Shown piece after piece: positions 15,773 through 23,905 of a stretch of DNA of 64,000 bases; position 1 is the stretch's first letter, and the number at the start of each line of letters is the position of its first letter. The notes beneath the pieces are model-generated. The model was not told the DNA's origin. It did not search any database and worked only from the letters and a program-made list of their open reading frames with translations. The DNA lies in NCBI RefSeq assembly GCF_001187505.1, contig NZ_CP012150.1, positions 5,428,048-5,492,047 on the forward strand, written 5' to 3'. This DNA comes from Mycolicibacterium goodii. GTDB lineage: Bacteria > Actinomycetota > Actinomycetes > Mycobacteriales > Mycobacteriaceae. The position numbers were made by a program, and so were the translations under genes.

Positions 15773-16924
15773 TCAGCCCGCCAGCAGGCGCCCGGACGCC
15801 ACGCCGCGCACCGTGTGTGTGGCGACGGTGACCCACGCCGCCAGCAACCCGATGTAGAGCAGCATCGCAAGGCCCGAGAAGAGCACCAGGCCGGTGGCTG
15901 CCGACAGTGCGGACGCCGCGGTCACGCAGGTGCCGACCGGGAAGGTGAAACTCCACCAGGTCAACGTGAACGACAACCCGCGACGCGCGGCGTGCACCGT
16001 CAACGCCGCCGCGACCCAGAACACGAACGCGCCGAATCCGCCCATCACCAGCCCGTACACGATGCCGAAGCCGTGCAGCGCGCCGATCAGGGCCGGGTCG
16101 ACGATCACCGAGGAGGCGTGGGCGGCAAGCAGATTCGCCGCGGTGACGGACTGGCCGACGACACCCAGCACGATCCAGACGGTCGGGATCGCCTGCACCT
16201 CGGGCAATCCGGAGTGCATCAACCGCGAGTAGACCATCGTGATGGTCACGAACCCGACCAGCAGGCTGAGCCCGAACATCGCATAGCACGCCATGAGCAG
16301 CGTTTCCCCGGCCTGGCCCGAGCCGAGGTGCTCGAGCAGCAACGCTCCGGTGGACGCCGAGACCATCGGCGGCACCACGGGCATCATCCAGGCGGGCACC
16401 GCCGCGGTCCCATGACCGGTCCGGGTGATCATCCGGTACGGGACCGCCACGGCGACAACGAGTCCGATCACAGTGCCGGCCACCCACAACGTGACCCCCA
16501 GGCAGACGGCGGCGGCCTGTCCGAGCACCGCCGGTCCGAGGAGCAGGGTTCCGGCGCCGACGGTGAGCAGCGCCATCGCCGGGGCGCCGTAGAACTGGGC
16601 CATGACGGGGTGATTCGCATACGCCGTGGCCTGGCGCCGGTGACGCAGCCAGTGCGTGGCGAACGCGGCGGTGAGAACGGCCAACAGGGTGGCGGCGAGC
16701 GCCCAGACCAGTGTGGCGAAAACGCGCAGGCCGGGCGCATGCACGGGCAGGGTCACCGCCGCGGTGGCGACGATGCCGGTGCCCATCACCGAAGCGAACC
16801 AGTTGGGTGTGATGTGGGCGAACATCGATGCGCGACGCGGCGTTTCGGTGCACCACGCGAGGTGGAACGGCCGTGGCGCGGCCACGAAGTCGGTGTCGGG
16901 GTCGAGGGTGACGTTGATGCTCAC
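15773..16924 (-). CDS. TDT-family (TehA/SLAC1-type) transporter
   Basis: The 383-aa integral membrane protein has about ten hydrophobic segments. The family opening is HITPNWFASVMGTGIVATAAVTLP, and later segments include PAWMMPVVPPMVSASTGALL and TWWSFTFPVGTCVTAASAL. TDT proteins export C4-dicarboxylates, sulfite or tellurite-related anions. GTG at 16924 (VSINVTLD) is preferred because upstream codons read as Arg/Pro low-complexity sequence. The stop is 2 bp from the stop of the LysR-type gene. Confidence 0.88.
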   Translation of the reverse strand: MSINVTLDPDTDFVAAPRPFHLAWCTETPRRASMFAHITPNWFASVMGTGIVATAAVTLPVHAPGLRVFATLVWALAATLLAVLTAAFATHWLRHRRQATAYANHPVMAQFYGAPAMALLTVGAGTLLLGPAVLGQAAAVCLGVTLWVAGTVIGLVVAVAVPYRMITRTGHGTAAVPAWMMPVVPPMVSASTGALLLEHLGSGQAGETLLMACYAMFGLSLLVGFVTITMVYSRLMHSGLPEVQAIPTVWIVLGVVGQSVTAANLLAAHASSVIVDPALIGALHGFGIVYGLVMGGFGAFVFWVAAALTVHAARRGLSFTLTWWSFTFPVGTCVTAASALSAATGLVLFSGLAMLLYIGLLAAWVTVATHTVRGVASGRLLAG

Positions 16925-17004
16925 AGCTCGATGCTGCGCCCAACGCGGCGAGCGCGGTAGCCGCCGTGGGTTTGTGAGGCCACAAGGCCGGCTTGTGGGT
17001 CGAT

Positions 17005-18258
17005 CTATACGTAGCGGTCGCGACCGGCAAGCGCGCCGCCCACCATCTGTACGAGGTAGACCGCCAGCACCAGGACCCAGGGCGCGGTCCAACCGCCCGT
17101 CACGTCGTGCAGCAGGCCGAAGGCGAACGGCCCGAAACCGGCGAGCAGATAGCCGAAGCCCTGCGCCATGCCGGAGAGTTTGGCGGTGTCGTCGGCGCTA
17201 CGTGCCCGCAGCGCGATCACGGTGAGCGCCAACGAGAACACGCTCATCCCCAGACCCACCAGCACGGTCCACAGCAGCGGCGCGGCACCCGGGTCGATCA
17301 GCAGGCCGATCATCCCGGCGAAGCCAATCACACCCAGGCCGACGATCCACCAGGTCTGACCGGCCTGCCGTGCGGCCAGCGGCGCGATCACCAGGCTGAT
17401 CGGCACCGCCAGCAGCGACGCCAGGCCCACCAGCAGTCCGGCGTCGGTCTTGTCGACGCCGCTGTCGATGAACACCTCGGGCAACCAACCCATCACGACG
17501 TAGGCCAGAAACGACTGGCACCCGAAGAACAACGTCACCGTCCAGGCCAGCGGATTGCGAAGCAGCGAGCGGCCTTTCCCGGACGCGCTCGGCGGTGCGG
17601 TGCGGGCACCGTGGATGCTGCGGGCGCCGATCAACCACATCACCAGGGCGAGCACCGCCAGCAGGGCCCAACTGCCGAGGGCCTGGCGCCATCCGCCGAG
17701 CATGTCCTGCAGCGGCGCCGTCGCCGCCGAGCCCAGCGCCCCGCCGCCCTGCAGCGCCGCGGTGTAGATGCCGGTCATCAGCCCGATGCGGGCCGGGAAC
17801 GAACCCTTGATGACGACCGGGATCAGCACGTTCGCCAGCGCGATGCCGCCGGTGGCAACCAGCGTGCCGCCGAGCACCACGAGCGGGCCGTCGAGCACCC
17901 GCACCAGCAGGCCGACGCTGAGGACGCCCATCGCGACCGAGATCGCCCACCCCAGACCGAGTTTGCGCGCGAGCCACGGCGCCGCAAGGCCGGCCGCGGC
18001 GAAACACAACCCCGGCAGCGTGGTGAGCACGCCGGCCCACACCCCGGAAGCGCCCAGCGATTGGCGCATGTCTCCCAGCAGGGGGCCGACGCTGGTGATC
18101 GCGGGCCGCAGGTTCAGTGCCGTCAGCACCACGGCGACGGCCAGCAGCACACCGCCTGCGGCCATCACGGGCGCGCGGAACTCGGCGGCCCCGTCGATCT
18201 CGAGCTCCAGATCGTGCTCGTAACTGTCGAGAGAGTCCCTGGGCACGTTCCGGTTCAC
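17005..18258 (-). CDS. MFS transporter, CynX/NimT-like
   Basis: The 417-aa protein has twelve predicted membrane segments after an acidic N-terminal tail. The CynX/NimT signature ALNLRPAITSVGPLLGDM is at the first membrane segment. Others are VWAGVLTTLPGLCFAAAGLAAP and MAQGFGYLLAGFGPFAFGLLHDVTGGW. The family includes cyanate and 2-nitroimidazole exporters. GTG at 18258 overlaps a GGAG. The divergent GntR-family gene starts 47 bp away and is the likely regulator. Confidence 0.88.
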   Translation of the reverse strand: MNRNVPRDSLDSYEHDLELEIDGAAEFRAPVMAAGGVLLAVAVVLTALNLRPAITSVGPLLGDMRQSLGASGVWAGVLTTLPGLCFAAAGLAAPWLARKLGLGWAISVAMGVLSVGLLVRVLDGPLVVLGGTLVATGGIALANVLIPVVIKGSFPARIGLMTGIYTAALQGGGALGSAATAPLQDMLGGWRQALGSWALLAVLALVMWLIGARSIHGARTAPPSASGKGRSLLRNPLAWTVTLFFGCQSFLAYVVMGWLPEVFIDSGVDKTDAGLLVGLASLLAVPISLVIAPLAARQAGQTWWIVGLGVIGFAGMIGLLIDPGAAPLLWTVLVGLGMSVFSLALTVIALRARSADDTAKLSGMAQGFGYLLAGFGPFAFGLLHDVTGGWTAPWVLVLAVYLVQMVGGALAGRDRYV

Positions 18259-18275
18259 TCCGCTAGGGTGCCATA

Positions 18276-18292
18276 CATCCCATCATTGGATG
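18276..18292. promoter_or_regulatory. Possible GntR operator in divergent intergenic region
   Basis: CATCC and GGATG are inverted around a 7-bp spacer in the 47-bp gap between the MFS and GntR genes. The position would let one site control both promoters. The sequence does not match the usual FadR consensus. Confidence 0.35.
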
Positions 18293-18305
18293 AAAGGGTA
18301 GTCCT

Positions 18306-18983
18306 GTGCCGCTCGCCACAACCCGACGGACGGGCCTGGTCGATCAGGTGATCGAGCAATTGCGCGCCTCGGTCGCCTCCGGGGAATGGCCCGTCGGAAC
18401 CAAGATCCCCACCGAGCCCGAACTGGCCGACGCCCTCGGCGTCGGCCGCAACACCTTGCGGGAGGCAGTCCGCGCGCTCGCCCACAGCGGCATCCTCGAG
18501 GTGCGCCAGGGCGACGGCACCTACGTGCGGGCCACCAGCGAGGTCTCCGGCGCGCTGCGACGGCTGTGCAGCGCGGAACTGCGCGAGGTGCTGCAGGTGC
18601 GCCGATGCCTGGAGGTCGAGGGTGCGCGACTGGCCGCCACCGCCCGCACCGACGCCGACCTGGCCGAGCTGCGCGCGTTCCTGGACCGCACCGCGACCTG
18701 CGACCCCGCCGACTTCGTCCGCAACGACACCGCATTCCACCTCGCGGTGGTGCGCGCGTCGCACAACAGCGTGCTCATCGAGCTCTACCGCGGCCTCATC
18801 GAGGCCATCTCGGCCAGCGTCGCCACCGCGAGCACCCGGCCCAACGGCAAGGTCAGCCACCGCGGCCTGGTCGACGCCATCGCCGCGGGAGATGTCGCGC
18901 GGGCCGGACGCGAAGCCGGGGAGTTCCTCGACGCGATTCTGGCCGAGATGCCCGGCACGGAAGGCACCGCCTCCACATCGTGA
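18306..18983 (+). CDS. GntR-family regulator (FadR/FCD subfamily)
   Basis: The 225-aa protein has an N-terminal winged helix (GLVDQVIEQLRASVASGEWPVGTKIPTEPELADALGVGRNTLREAVRAL) and a C-terminal all-helical FCD ligand domain. Metal or ligand positions include NDTAFHLAVVRASHN and SHRGLVDAIAAGD. GTG at 18306 follows AAAGGG. It is divergent from the CynX-like transporter and probably controls it in response to a small carboxylate-type ligand. Confidence 0.9.
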   Translation: MPLATTRRTGLVDQVIEQLRASVASGEWPVGTKIPTEPELADALGVGRNTLREAVRALAHSGILEVRQGDGTYVRATSEVSGALRRLCSAELREVLQVRRCLEVEGARLAATARTDADLAELRAFLDRTATCDPADFVRNDTAFHLAVVRASHNSVLIELYRGLIEAISASVATASTRPNGKVSHRGLVDAIAAGDVARAGREAGEFLDAILAEMPGTEGTASTS

Positions 18984-18988
18984 CATGT

Positions 18989-19016
18989 GCGCATCTGCGC
19001 AACTGTTGACATACTG
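18989..19016 (+). promoter_or_regulatory. Candidate ArsR operator and promoter of MFS-arsR operon
   Basis: Two TGCGCA palindromes (18989-18994 and 18997-19002) lie 2 bp apart. They are followed by CATACT (19011-19016), which would be a -10 element placing transcription start at the GTG at 19022, a leaderless mRNA. The repeat would cover the -35 region, consistent with repression by the downstream ArsR protein. Confidence 0.4.
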
Positions 19017-19021
19017 GACGG

Positions 19022-20290
19022 GTGCGCTCACCCCTGCGGAATGCGACGTTCCGGCACCTGTTCACCGCTCAGGTGGTGGCGCTGCTCGGCACCGGACTGC
19101 TGACCGTCGCCCTGGGCCTGCTCGCCTACGACCTGGCCGGCGCCGACTCCGGGGCCGTGCTCGGCACCGCTCTGGCGATCAAGATGGTCGCGTACGTGTT
19201 CGTCGCACCCGTCGCGGGCGCGCTCACCGCGCGGGTGCGGCCCCGCACCCTGCTGGTGGCCACCGATGTGGTGCGCGCCGGGATCGCACTGACGTTGCCG
19301 TTCGTCGAATCCGTTTGGCAGATCTACCTTCTGGTGTTCCTGCTGCAATCCGCATCGGCCACGTTCACCCCCGCCTACCAGGCGCTGGTCGCCTCGGTGC
19401 TGCCCGATGACGACAGCTATACCCGCGCGCTGTCGATGTCGCGGCTTGCCTACGACCTGGAGTCCCTGGCCAGCCCGGCGTTGGCGGCCGCGCTGCTGAC
19501 CGTGCTCCCCTATTCGGCGTTGTTCGCCGGGACCGTCGCGGGCTTCCTGTCGTCGGCGACGGCGATCCTGTCGACGCACCGCTGCGCGGCACCGCAACCG
19601 CCTGAGCCGCACCGTTTTTCCGAAAGATCGATCCGCGGCGCGCAAATCATGTGGCGCACAACCGAACTGCGCGCCCTGCTCGCGCTCAACGTGGCGGTGG
19701 CCGCGGCAACCGGCCTGGTGGTGGTCAACAGCGTGGTGTATGTCCGCACTCTGCTGGACTCGCAGGCGTCGGGATTGGCGGTGGCGATGGCGTACTACGG
19801 CGGCGGGTCGATGCTGGCCGCGCTTGCGGTCCCCCGGCTTCTGCGGCGGCGGCCCGAACGGGTCCTCATGCTCGGCGGTGCCGTCGCCGCGAGCGTCGGG
19901 CTCACCGGGACAACGCTTTTCCTGCTCGCCGCCCCTCGCGGCACGCTCGGCTGGTGCGTGTTGGCTACCCTGTGGGCGACCCTCGGCGCGGCCACCTCGG
20001 CGGTCAACACCCCGGCCGCGCGCCTGCTGCGCCGCAATGCCACACCGGGCGACCGCACCGCGGTGTTCACCGCCCAGTTCTCGCTGTCGCACGCGGCATT
20101 CCTGTTCACCTATCCGGTCGCGGGTTGGGTGGGCGCCACGCTCGGCCATGTCGCGGCCGCACTGATCCTGGCCGCGGTCGCTACACTCGCGACATCAGCC
20201 GCGACAGTGGTATGGCCGCGTCCCGGGAAGGAGCGCCATGGCATCACAGCCCCAGACGCCGCCCTCGCAGCGGCCCAGCCTGGTCCATGA
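19022..20290 (+). CDS. MFS transporter
   Basis: The 422-aa protein has twelve predicted membrane segments. It begins LRNATFRHLFTAQVVALLGTGLLTVALGLLAYDLAG, typical of MFS members related to EntS/MefA-type exporters, with the loop ALTARVRPRTLLVATDVVRAG. No Shine-Dalgarno sequence precedes GTG 19022. Its last 53 nt overlap the ArsR-family gene, which indicates an operon. With a metalloregulator-type partner, metal or oxyanion export is plausible, but the substrate is unknown. Confidence 0.87.
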   Translation: MRSPLRNATFRHLFTAQVVALLGTGLLTVALGLLAYDLAGADSGAVLGTALAIKMVAYVFVAPVAGALTARVRPRTLLVATDVVRAGIALTLPFVESVWQIYLLVFLLQSASATFTPAYQALVASVLPDDDSYTRALSMSRLAYDLESLASPALAAALLTVLPYSALFAGTVAGFLSSATAILSTHRCAAPQPPEPHRFSERSIRGAQIMWRTTELRALLALNVAVAAATGLVVVNSVVYVRTLLDSQASGLAVAMAYYGGGSMLAALAVPRLLRRRPERVLMLGGAVAASVGLTGTTLFLLAAPRGTLGWCVLATLWATLGAATSAVNTPAARLLRRNATPGDRTAVFTAQFSLSHAAFLFTYPVAGWVGATLGHVAAALILAAVATLATSAATVVWPRPGKERHGITAPDAALAAAQPGP

Positions 20291-20606
20291 GGCCGCGCCC
20301 GACCGGGAACGCCTCGACATCGCCAGCGAAACCTTCCGGATGCTCGCCGACCGCACCCGCCTGCACCTGCTGTGGCTGCTGGCGCAGGGCGAGGCCGACG
20401 TCTCCGCACTCGCCGAGGCGACCGGCGCGTCGCGCACCTCGATCAGCCAGCACCTCGCGAAGCTGCGCTTCTCCCGACTGGTCGACACGCGCAAGGACGG
20501 CAGGCACGTGTACTACCGCCTGCGCGACGGCCATCTCGCCCGGCTGGTCCAGGAGGGCCTCAACCACGCCGATCACCGGGTGACCGGCGAACCCACGCAT
20601 CCCTGA
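20238..20606 (+). CDS. ArsR/SmtB-family metalloregulator-like repressor
   Basis: The 122-aa winged-helix protein contains FRMLADRTRLHLLWLLAQGEADVSALAEATGASRTSISQHLAKLR and the wing KDGRHVYYRL. The C-terminal helix carries DGHLARLVQEGLNHADHRV. His and Glu residues in this helix resemble the Ni/Co site region of mycobacterial NmtR/KmtR sensors, which suggests a metal effector. The ATG at 20238 lies inside the end of the MFS gene, so the two are cotranscribed. Confidence 0.88.
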   Translation: MASQPQTPPSQRPSLVHEAAPDRERLDIASETFRMLADRTRLHLLWLLAQGEADVSALAEATGASRTSISQHLAKLRFSRLVDTRKDGRHVYYRLRDGHLARLVQEGLNHADHRVTGEPTHP

Positions 20607-20607
20607 A

Positions 20608-22002
20608 TCAGAACGAGGCGTCGTCGCCGCGTGACCGGTTGATCGGCAACCGCAGCAGCAGGCGCGCACCACCGAGCGGGCTCTCCTCCAAAGCCGCGGA
20701 GCCGCCGTGCAATTCGGCTTGCTGCGCGACCAGCGCCAGGCCAAGGCCAGATCCGGAGCGCGAGGCCGTCGAACCCCGCGCGAACCGTTCGAACACCTCG
20801 GCACGTTCGGCCTCGGGCACGCCGGATCCGTTGTCGTCAACCGCGATCTCGACGTCGTCGGCCGAACTGACCGCACTCAGACGGATCTCGGTGGCGCCAC
20901 CGTGTTTGACCGCGTTGGCGATCGCGTTGTCGATCACCAGACGCAACCCCGCAGGCATGCCGAGCATGAGCACCGTCGGCGACGGCATGAGCGTGACCTT
21001 CAGACGCGGATAGGTGTGCTGCGCGTCGTGCGCGGCGCGGTCGAGCAGTTCGGTGACGTCCATCGGCACAAAGTCCTCGACGGTGGTCAGTTCCCCCTGC
21101 GCGAGGCGTTCGAGCGCGGTGAGGGTGGCCTCGATGCGGCTCTGGGTCCGCATGACGTCGCCGATCACCTCCTGGCGCTGCTCGGGTGTCATGTCCAGCG
21201 TCGAGAGCACCTCCAGGTTGGTGCGCATCGCCGTCAACGGTGTCCGCAGTTCGTGCGAGGCGACCGCGGCGAAGTCACGCGCGGATTCCAGTGCGGCCTT
21301 GGTGCGCTCCTGCTCGCTGCCGATGCGGGCCAGCATCCCCTCGACCGCCTCGGCGATCTCGACGGCCTCGCGCACGCCGCGCACCTTCACCTCTTCGGGG
21401 TTCGATTGGGCGTTGATGGCGCGGGCCTGCTGGGCCAGCAGCCGGAAGGGGTTGATCATCACCAGCGAGATGACCCAGCCGACCACCACGGTGCCCGCGA
21501 TGACGCCGGCGCAGATCAGCACCACGCGCAGATGCAGTTCGTCGATGCGCCGCTGCGTCTCGGCCAGCGGCGCGCCCAGCGCGATCGTCGCGGGCCCCGC
21601 GGTGAACGTCCGCACCCGGTATTCGACGCCGTCGATCGTGGTGTTGGCGTATCCGTTCTCCAGGTGCGGCAGCACGATGTCGCTGGGCACCGAGACGGTG
21701 ACGCCGCCGATGTACGCGGTGCGCACCAAACCGCCGTCGTCGGGCCCGGCGTCGGCGTCCTCCTCGCGGGTGCTGTTGAGCAGCGTGCTGACATCGCCCA
21801 GGCTGCTCAGCGAATCGAGCCGCCGGTCCAGCTGGGCGTACTGGTCGTTGGTGACGCCGATCCACACCCAGGTGCCCAGCGTCAGCACCAGCACCACCAC
21901 GGACAGCGCGGCGACGATGACGATCGTGCGCAACGACAGCACCCGCGCCACCGGCCGCAGCACGGGCCGGAGCAGGCCGATCATGCGCTCTTCGAAAGTC
22001 AC
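20608..22002 (-). CDS. Orphan sensor histidine kinase, PrrB-like
   Basis: The 464-aa membrane kinase has a first membrane segment (about residues 27-49), an extracytoplasmic sensor of about 110 residues, and a second segment (VVLICAGVIAGTVVVGWVISLVMI). A HAMP domain and HisKA box follow (FAAVASHELRTPLTAMRTNLEVL, phospho-acceptor His in SHELR). The ATPase domain has N box NAIANAVKHGG, G1 VDDNGSGVPE and G2 GSGLGLALVAQQAELHGG. No response regulator is adjacent on either side. M. smegmatis is reported to carry an orphan PrrB-type kinase, and this fits it. Its stop is 1 bp from the ArsR-family stop. Confidence 0.9.
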   Translation of the reverse strand: MTFEERMIGLLRPVLRPVARVLSLRTIVIVAALSVVVLVLTLGTWVWIGVTNDQYAQLDRRLDSLSSLGDVSTLLNSTREEDADAGPDDGGLVRTAYIGGVTVSVPSDIVLPHLENGYANTTIDGVEYRVRTFTAGPATIALGAPLAETQRRIDELHLRVVLICAGVIAGTVVVGWVISLVMINPFRLLAQQARAINAQSNPEEVKVRGVREAVEIAEAVEGMLARIGSEQERTKAALESARDFAAVASHELRTPLTAMRTNLEVLSTLDMTPEQRQEVIGDVMRTQSRIEATLTALERLAQGELTTVEDFVPMDVTELLDRAAHDAQHTYPRLKVTLMPSPTVLMLGMPAGLRLVIDNAIANAVKHGGATEIRLSAVSSADDVEIAVDDNGSGVPEAERAEVFERFARGSTASRSGSGLGLALVAQQAELHGGSAALEESPLGGARLLLRLPINRSRGDDASF

Positions 22003-22055
22003 GGCGCTATCTTGCCTGATCCGCCGGGCGGCCCTGCGCCCCCGATCGCAGGATC

Positions 22056-22100
22056 GTCAACCCAAGGTTGACGCATGGTAATCGTCAACCTATCGTTGAC
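22056..22100 (+). promoter_or_regulatory. clpC2 promoter with twin palindromic operators
   Basis: Two 17-bp palindromes with GTCAAC/GTTGAC arms occupy 22056-22072 (GTCAACCCAAGGTTGAC) and 22084-22100 (GTCAACCTATCGTTGAC), 28 bp apart centre to centre. The first overlaps a -35 TTGACG (22068-22073). The second contains a -10 TATCGT (22091-22096) at 17-bp spacing. The ATG at 22104 would be leaderless. Binding at either site should block RNA polymerase. ClpC2 itself has a helix-turn-helix, so autorepression is likely. Confidence 0.75.
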
Positions 22101-22103
22101 GGC

Positions 22104-22871
22104 ATGGTCGAACCCGCCAAGATCACCAATCCCGTCCGCCTCGACGACCTCATCGCCGCCATCAAGCACGCACACACCGAACCGCTCGAACAACTCACCG
22201 ACGCCGTCATCGCCGCCGACGCCCTCGGCGAGATCGCCGACCACCTGATCGGCCACTTCGTCGACCAGGCCCGGCGCTCGGGCGCGTCGTGGACCGAGAT
22301 CGGCAAGTGCATGGGCGTCACCAAACAGGCCGCCCAGAAGCGCTTCGTCCCCAAAGTGCCGGACTTCGACCCGACTGGACTCGACCCCGAGGCCGGGTTC
22401 GGCCGGTTCACGCCGCGTGCCCGCAACGTCGTCGTCGTCGCGCACAACCTCGCACATGACGCCGGAAACGCCGAGATCACGCCCGATCACCTGCTTCTGG
22501 GCCTGTTCGCCGACCCCGAGGGCCTGGCCGCCAAACTGCTGGCCGGTCAGGGCGTCGACGCCGACGCGGTGCGCGCCGCGGTGACGCTGCCGCCGTCGAC
22601 CGGCGAGAGCGCCGCGCTGATCCCGTTCAACACCGCAGCCAAGAAGGCGCTCGAACTCACCTTCCGGCAGGCACTTCGCCTGGGCCACAACTACATCGGC
22701 ACCGAACACATCTTGCTGGCACTCGCCGAAGCCGAGGACGGCAGCGCGGGCGGGCCGCTGCACCGACTCGGGGTGGACGCCGAACGCTTCGAAGCCGACC
22801 TACGTGCCGCGCTGGAACCGTTCATGGCCAAGCCCGCATCGGAACCGCCGCCGCAGGTGAGCGGGGAATGA
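22104..22871 (+). CDS. clpC2: ClpC2, Clp N-domain protein with helix-turn-helix
   Basis: The 255-aa protein lacks AAA+ modules. An N-terminal segment contains a helix-turn-helix (GASWTEIGKCMGVTKQAAQKR, about residues 60-80). A Clp_N double repeat like that of ClpC1 follows (RFTPRARNVVVVAHNLAHDAGNAEITPDHLLLGLF and ALRLGHNYIGTEHILLALAEAEDG). Mycobacterial ClpC2 is reported to bind cyclomarin-type antibiotics through this domain, act as a decoy for ClpC1, and control its own expression. The twin palindromes over the promoter support autoregulation. ATG at 22104 is chosen because the upstream alternative at 22068 falls in the operator. Confidence 0.93.
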   Translation: MVEPAKITNPVRLDDLIAAIKHAHTEPLEQLTDAVIAADALGEIADHLIGHFVDQARRSGASWTEIGKCMGVTKQAAQKRFVPKVPDFDPTGLDPEAGFGRFTPRARNVVVVAHNLAHDAGNAEITPDHLLLGLFADPEGLAAKLLAGQGVDADAVRAAVTLPPSTGESAALIPFNTAAKKALELTFRQALRLGHNYIGTEHILLALAEAEDGSAGGPLHRLGVDAERFEADLRAALEPFMAKPASEPPPQVSGE

Positions 22872-22899
22872 ACCGCGCGGCGCCACTGTAGAAGAGGTC

Positions 22900-23343
22900 A
22901 TGAAACTCAACGACACCGCGCGAGAATTCATCGGCAACGGTGCCGACGCCACCCTGATCACCCTCAACCCCGACGGCAGCCCACAGGCCACGTTGGTGTG
23001 GGTGGCGTGGGAATCCACCCCCGACGGTGACGAACTGGTCACCGCGCATCTCTCCGAGCACAAGAAGGTGCGCAACGTGCGTCGCGACCCGCGCGTCGCC
23101 GTGACGATCGTCGACCCCGGCAAGGTCGGCAAGGTCATGCGCCCATACCTGTCGATCACCGGCACGGCCCGGATCGTCGACGGCGGCGCCAAGGAAGTGC
23201 TGAAGAATCTGGCGCAGGTCCTGGCCGCTCCGGACTCCGGGTTTCCGCCGGAAGACGCCCCCGACGGCTGGCTCACCCGCATCCGGATCGACAAGGTCGG
23301 CGGCGTCGGCCCCTGGGTGCCCGGACCGGCAAGCGGGGAGTAA
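22900..23343 (+). CDS. PPOX-class FMN/F420-dependent oxidoreductase
   Basis: This 147-aa split beta-barrel protein starts MKLNDTAREFI, with ATLITLNPDGSPQATLVWVAWE, KKVRNVRRDPRVAVTIVDPG and YLSITGTARIVDGGAKEVL. This is the pattern of the pyridoxamine 5'-phosphate oxidase-like/FDOR-B group, many of which use F420 in mycobacteria. GAAGAGG precedes the ATG. The natural substrate is unknown. Confidence 0.87.
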   Translation: MKLNDTAREFIGNGADATLITLNPDGSPQATLVWVAWESTPDGDELVTAHLSEHKKVRNVRRDPRVAVTIVDPGKVGKVMRPYLSITGTARIVDGGAKEVLKNLAQVLAAPDSGFPPEDAPDGWLTRIRIDKVGGVGPWVPGPASGE

Positions 23344-23364
23344 CACGTTTCAGTCTGTGCGATC

Positions 23365-23901
23365 ATGCCTGGCATGGCTCGCTGGTTTGCACTGCTGCTG
23401 TCCGCGCTGACGGTTCTCGCCGGGCTCGCGGCCCCGTACGCGGCCGCGGCAGGCGGCACCCCGATCGGCCGGATCGGTGAGACGCTGCGGGTGGACCACA
23501 ACGGCATCGTCGCCGACGTCACCGTCCACGACGTGCTCGCCTCCGAGGTCCCGCCCGGCTGGGGCTGGAACGGCTCACCGCGCTGGCGGGCCCAGGGCAG
23601 CCCGTGGCGGGCGCCGGTGACCGTCACCACGGTCTCCGCGCCGAATCCGTACGCGATGGCGCTCGCGTTCAGCTTCAGTGGCGTCACGCCCTACGCCGAC
23701 GCCTACCAGCCCAAGCACACCGACGCGCCCAACGCGCTGGAACTCGCGCTGCGCAACGCTCCCCCGGGCGCCACCGTCAACGGCGACGTCTACTGGGACG
23801 TCTACCGCGCCCTGGTGACCAATGTCGTTCTCACCGACCGCAAGACCGGTGAGCACCTGGCCCAGTGGAATCTGTGGCAGCCGGGGGCACCGCTACCCTG
23901 A
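23365..23901 (+). CDS. Exported protein, Rv2668-like
   Basis: The 178-aa protein has a signal peptide (MARWFALLLSALTVLAGLAAPYAAAA, cleaved after about residue 29). The mature beta-rich domain begins GGTPIGRIGETLRVDHNGIVADVTVHDVL, which resembles the MPT63/DUF1942-like immunoglobulin fold. Position between clpC2 and a GNAT gene matches M. tuberculosis Rv2668. Start is ATG 23365 or 23374. It overlaps no neighbour and precedes the GNAT gene by 4 bp, so an operon is likely. Confidence 0.8.
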   Translation: MPGMARWFALLLSALTVLAGLAAPYAAAAGGTPIGRIGETLRVDHNGIVADVTVHDVLASEVPPGWGWNGSPRWRAQGSPWRAPVTVTTVSAPNPYAMALAFSFSGVTPYADAYQPKHTDAPNALELALRNAPPGATVNGDVYWDVYRALVTNVVLTDRKTGEHLAQWNLWQPGAPLP

Positions 23902-23905
23902 CCGC

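Noticed and set aside
15102..17030. 642-codon minus-strand frame across lysR and the TDT gene
   Set aside because: It is a shifted shadow of the TDT transporter frame and has no hydrophobic or domain pattern.
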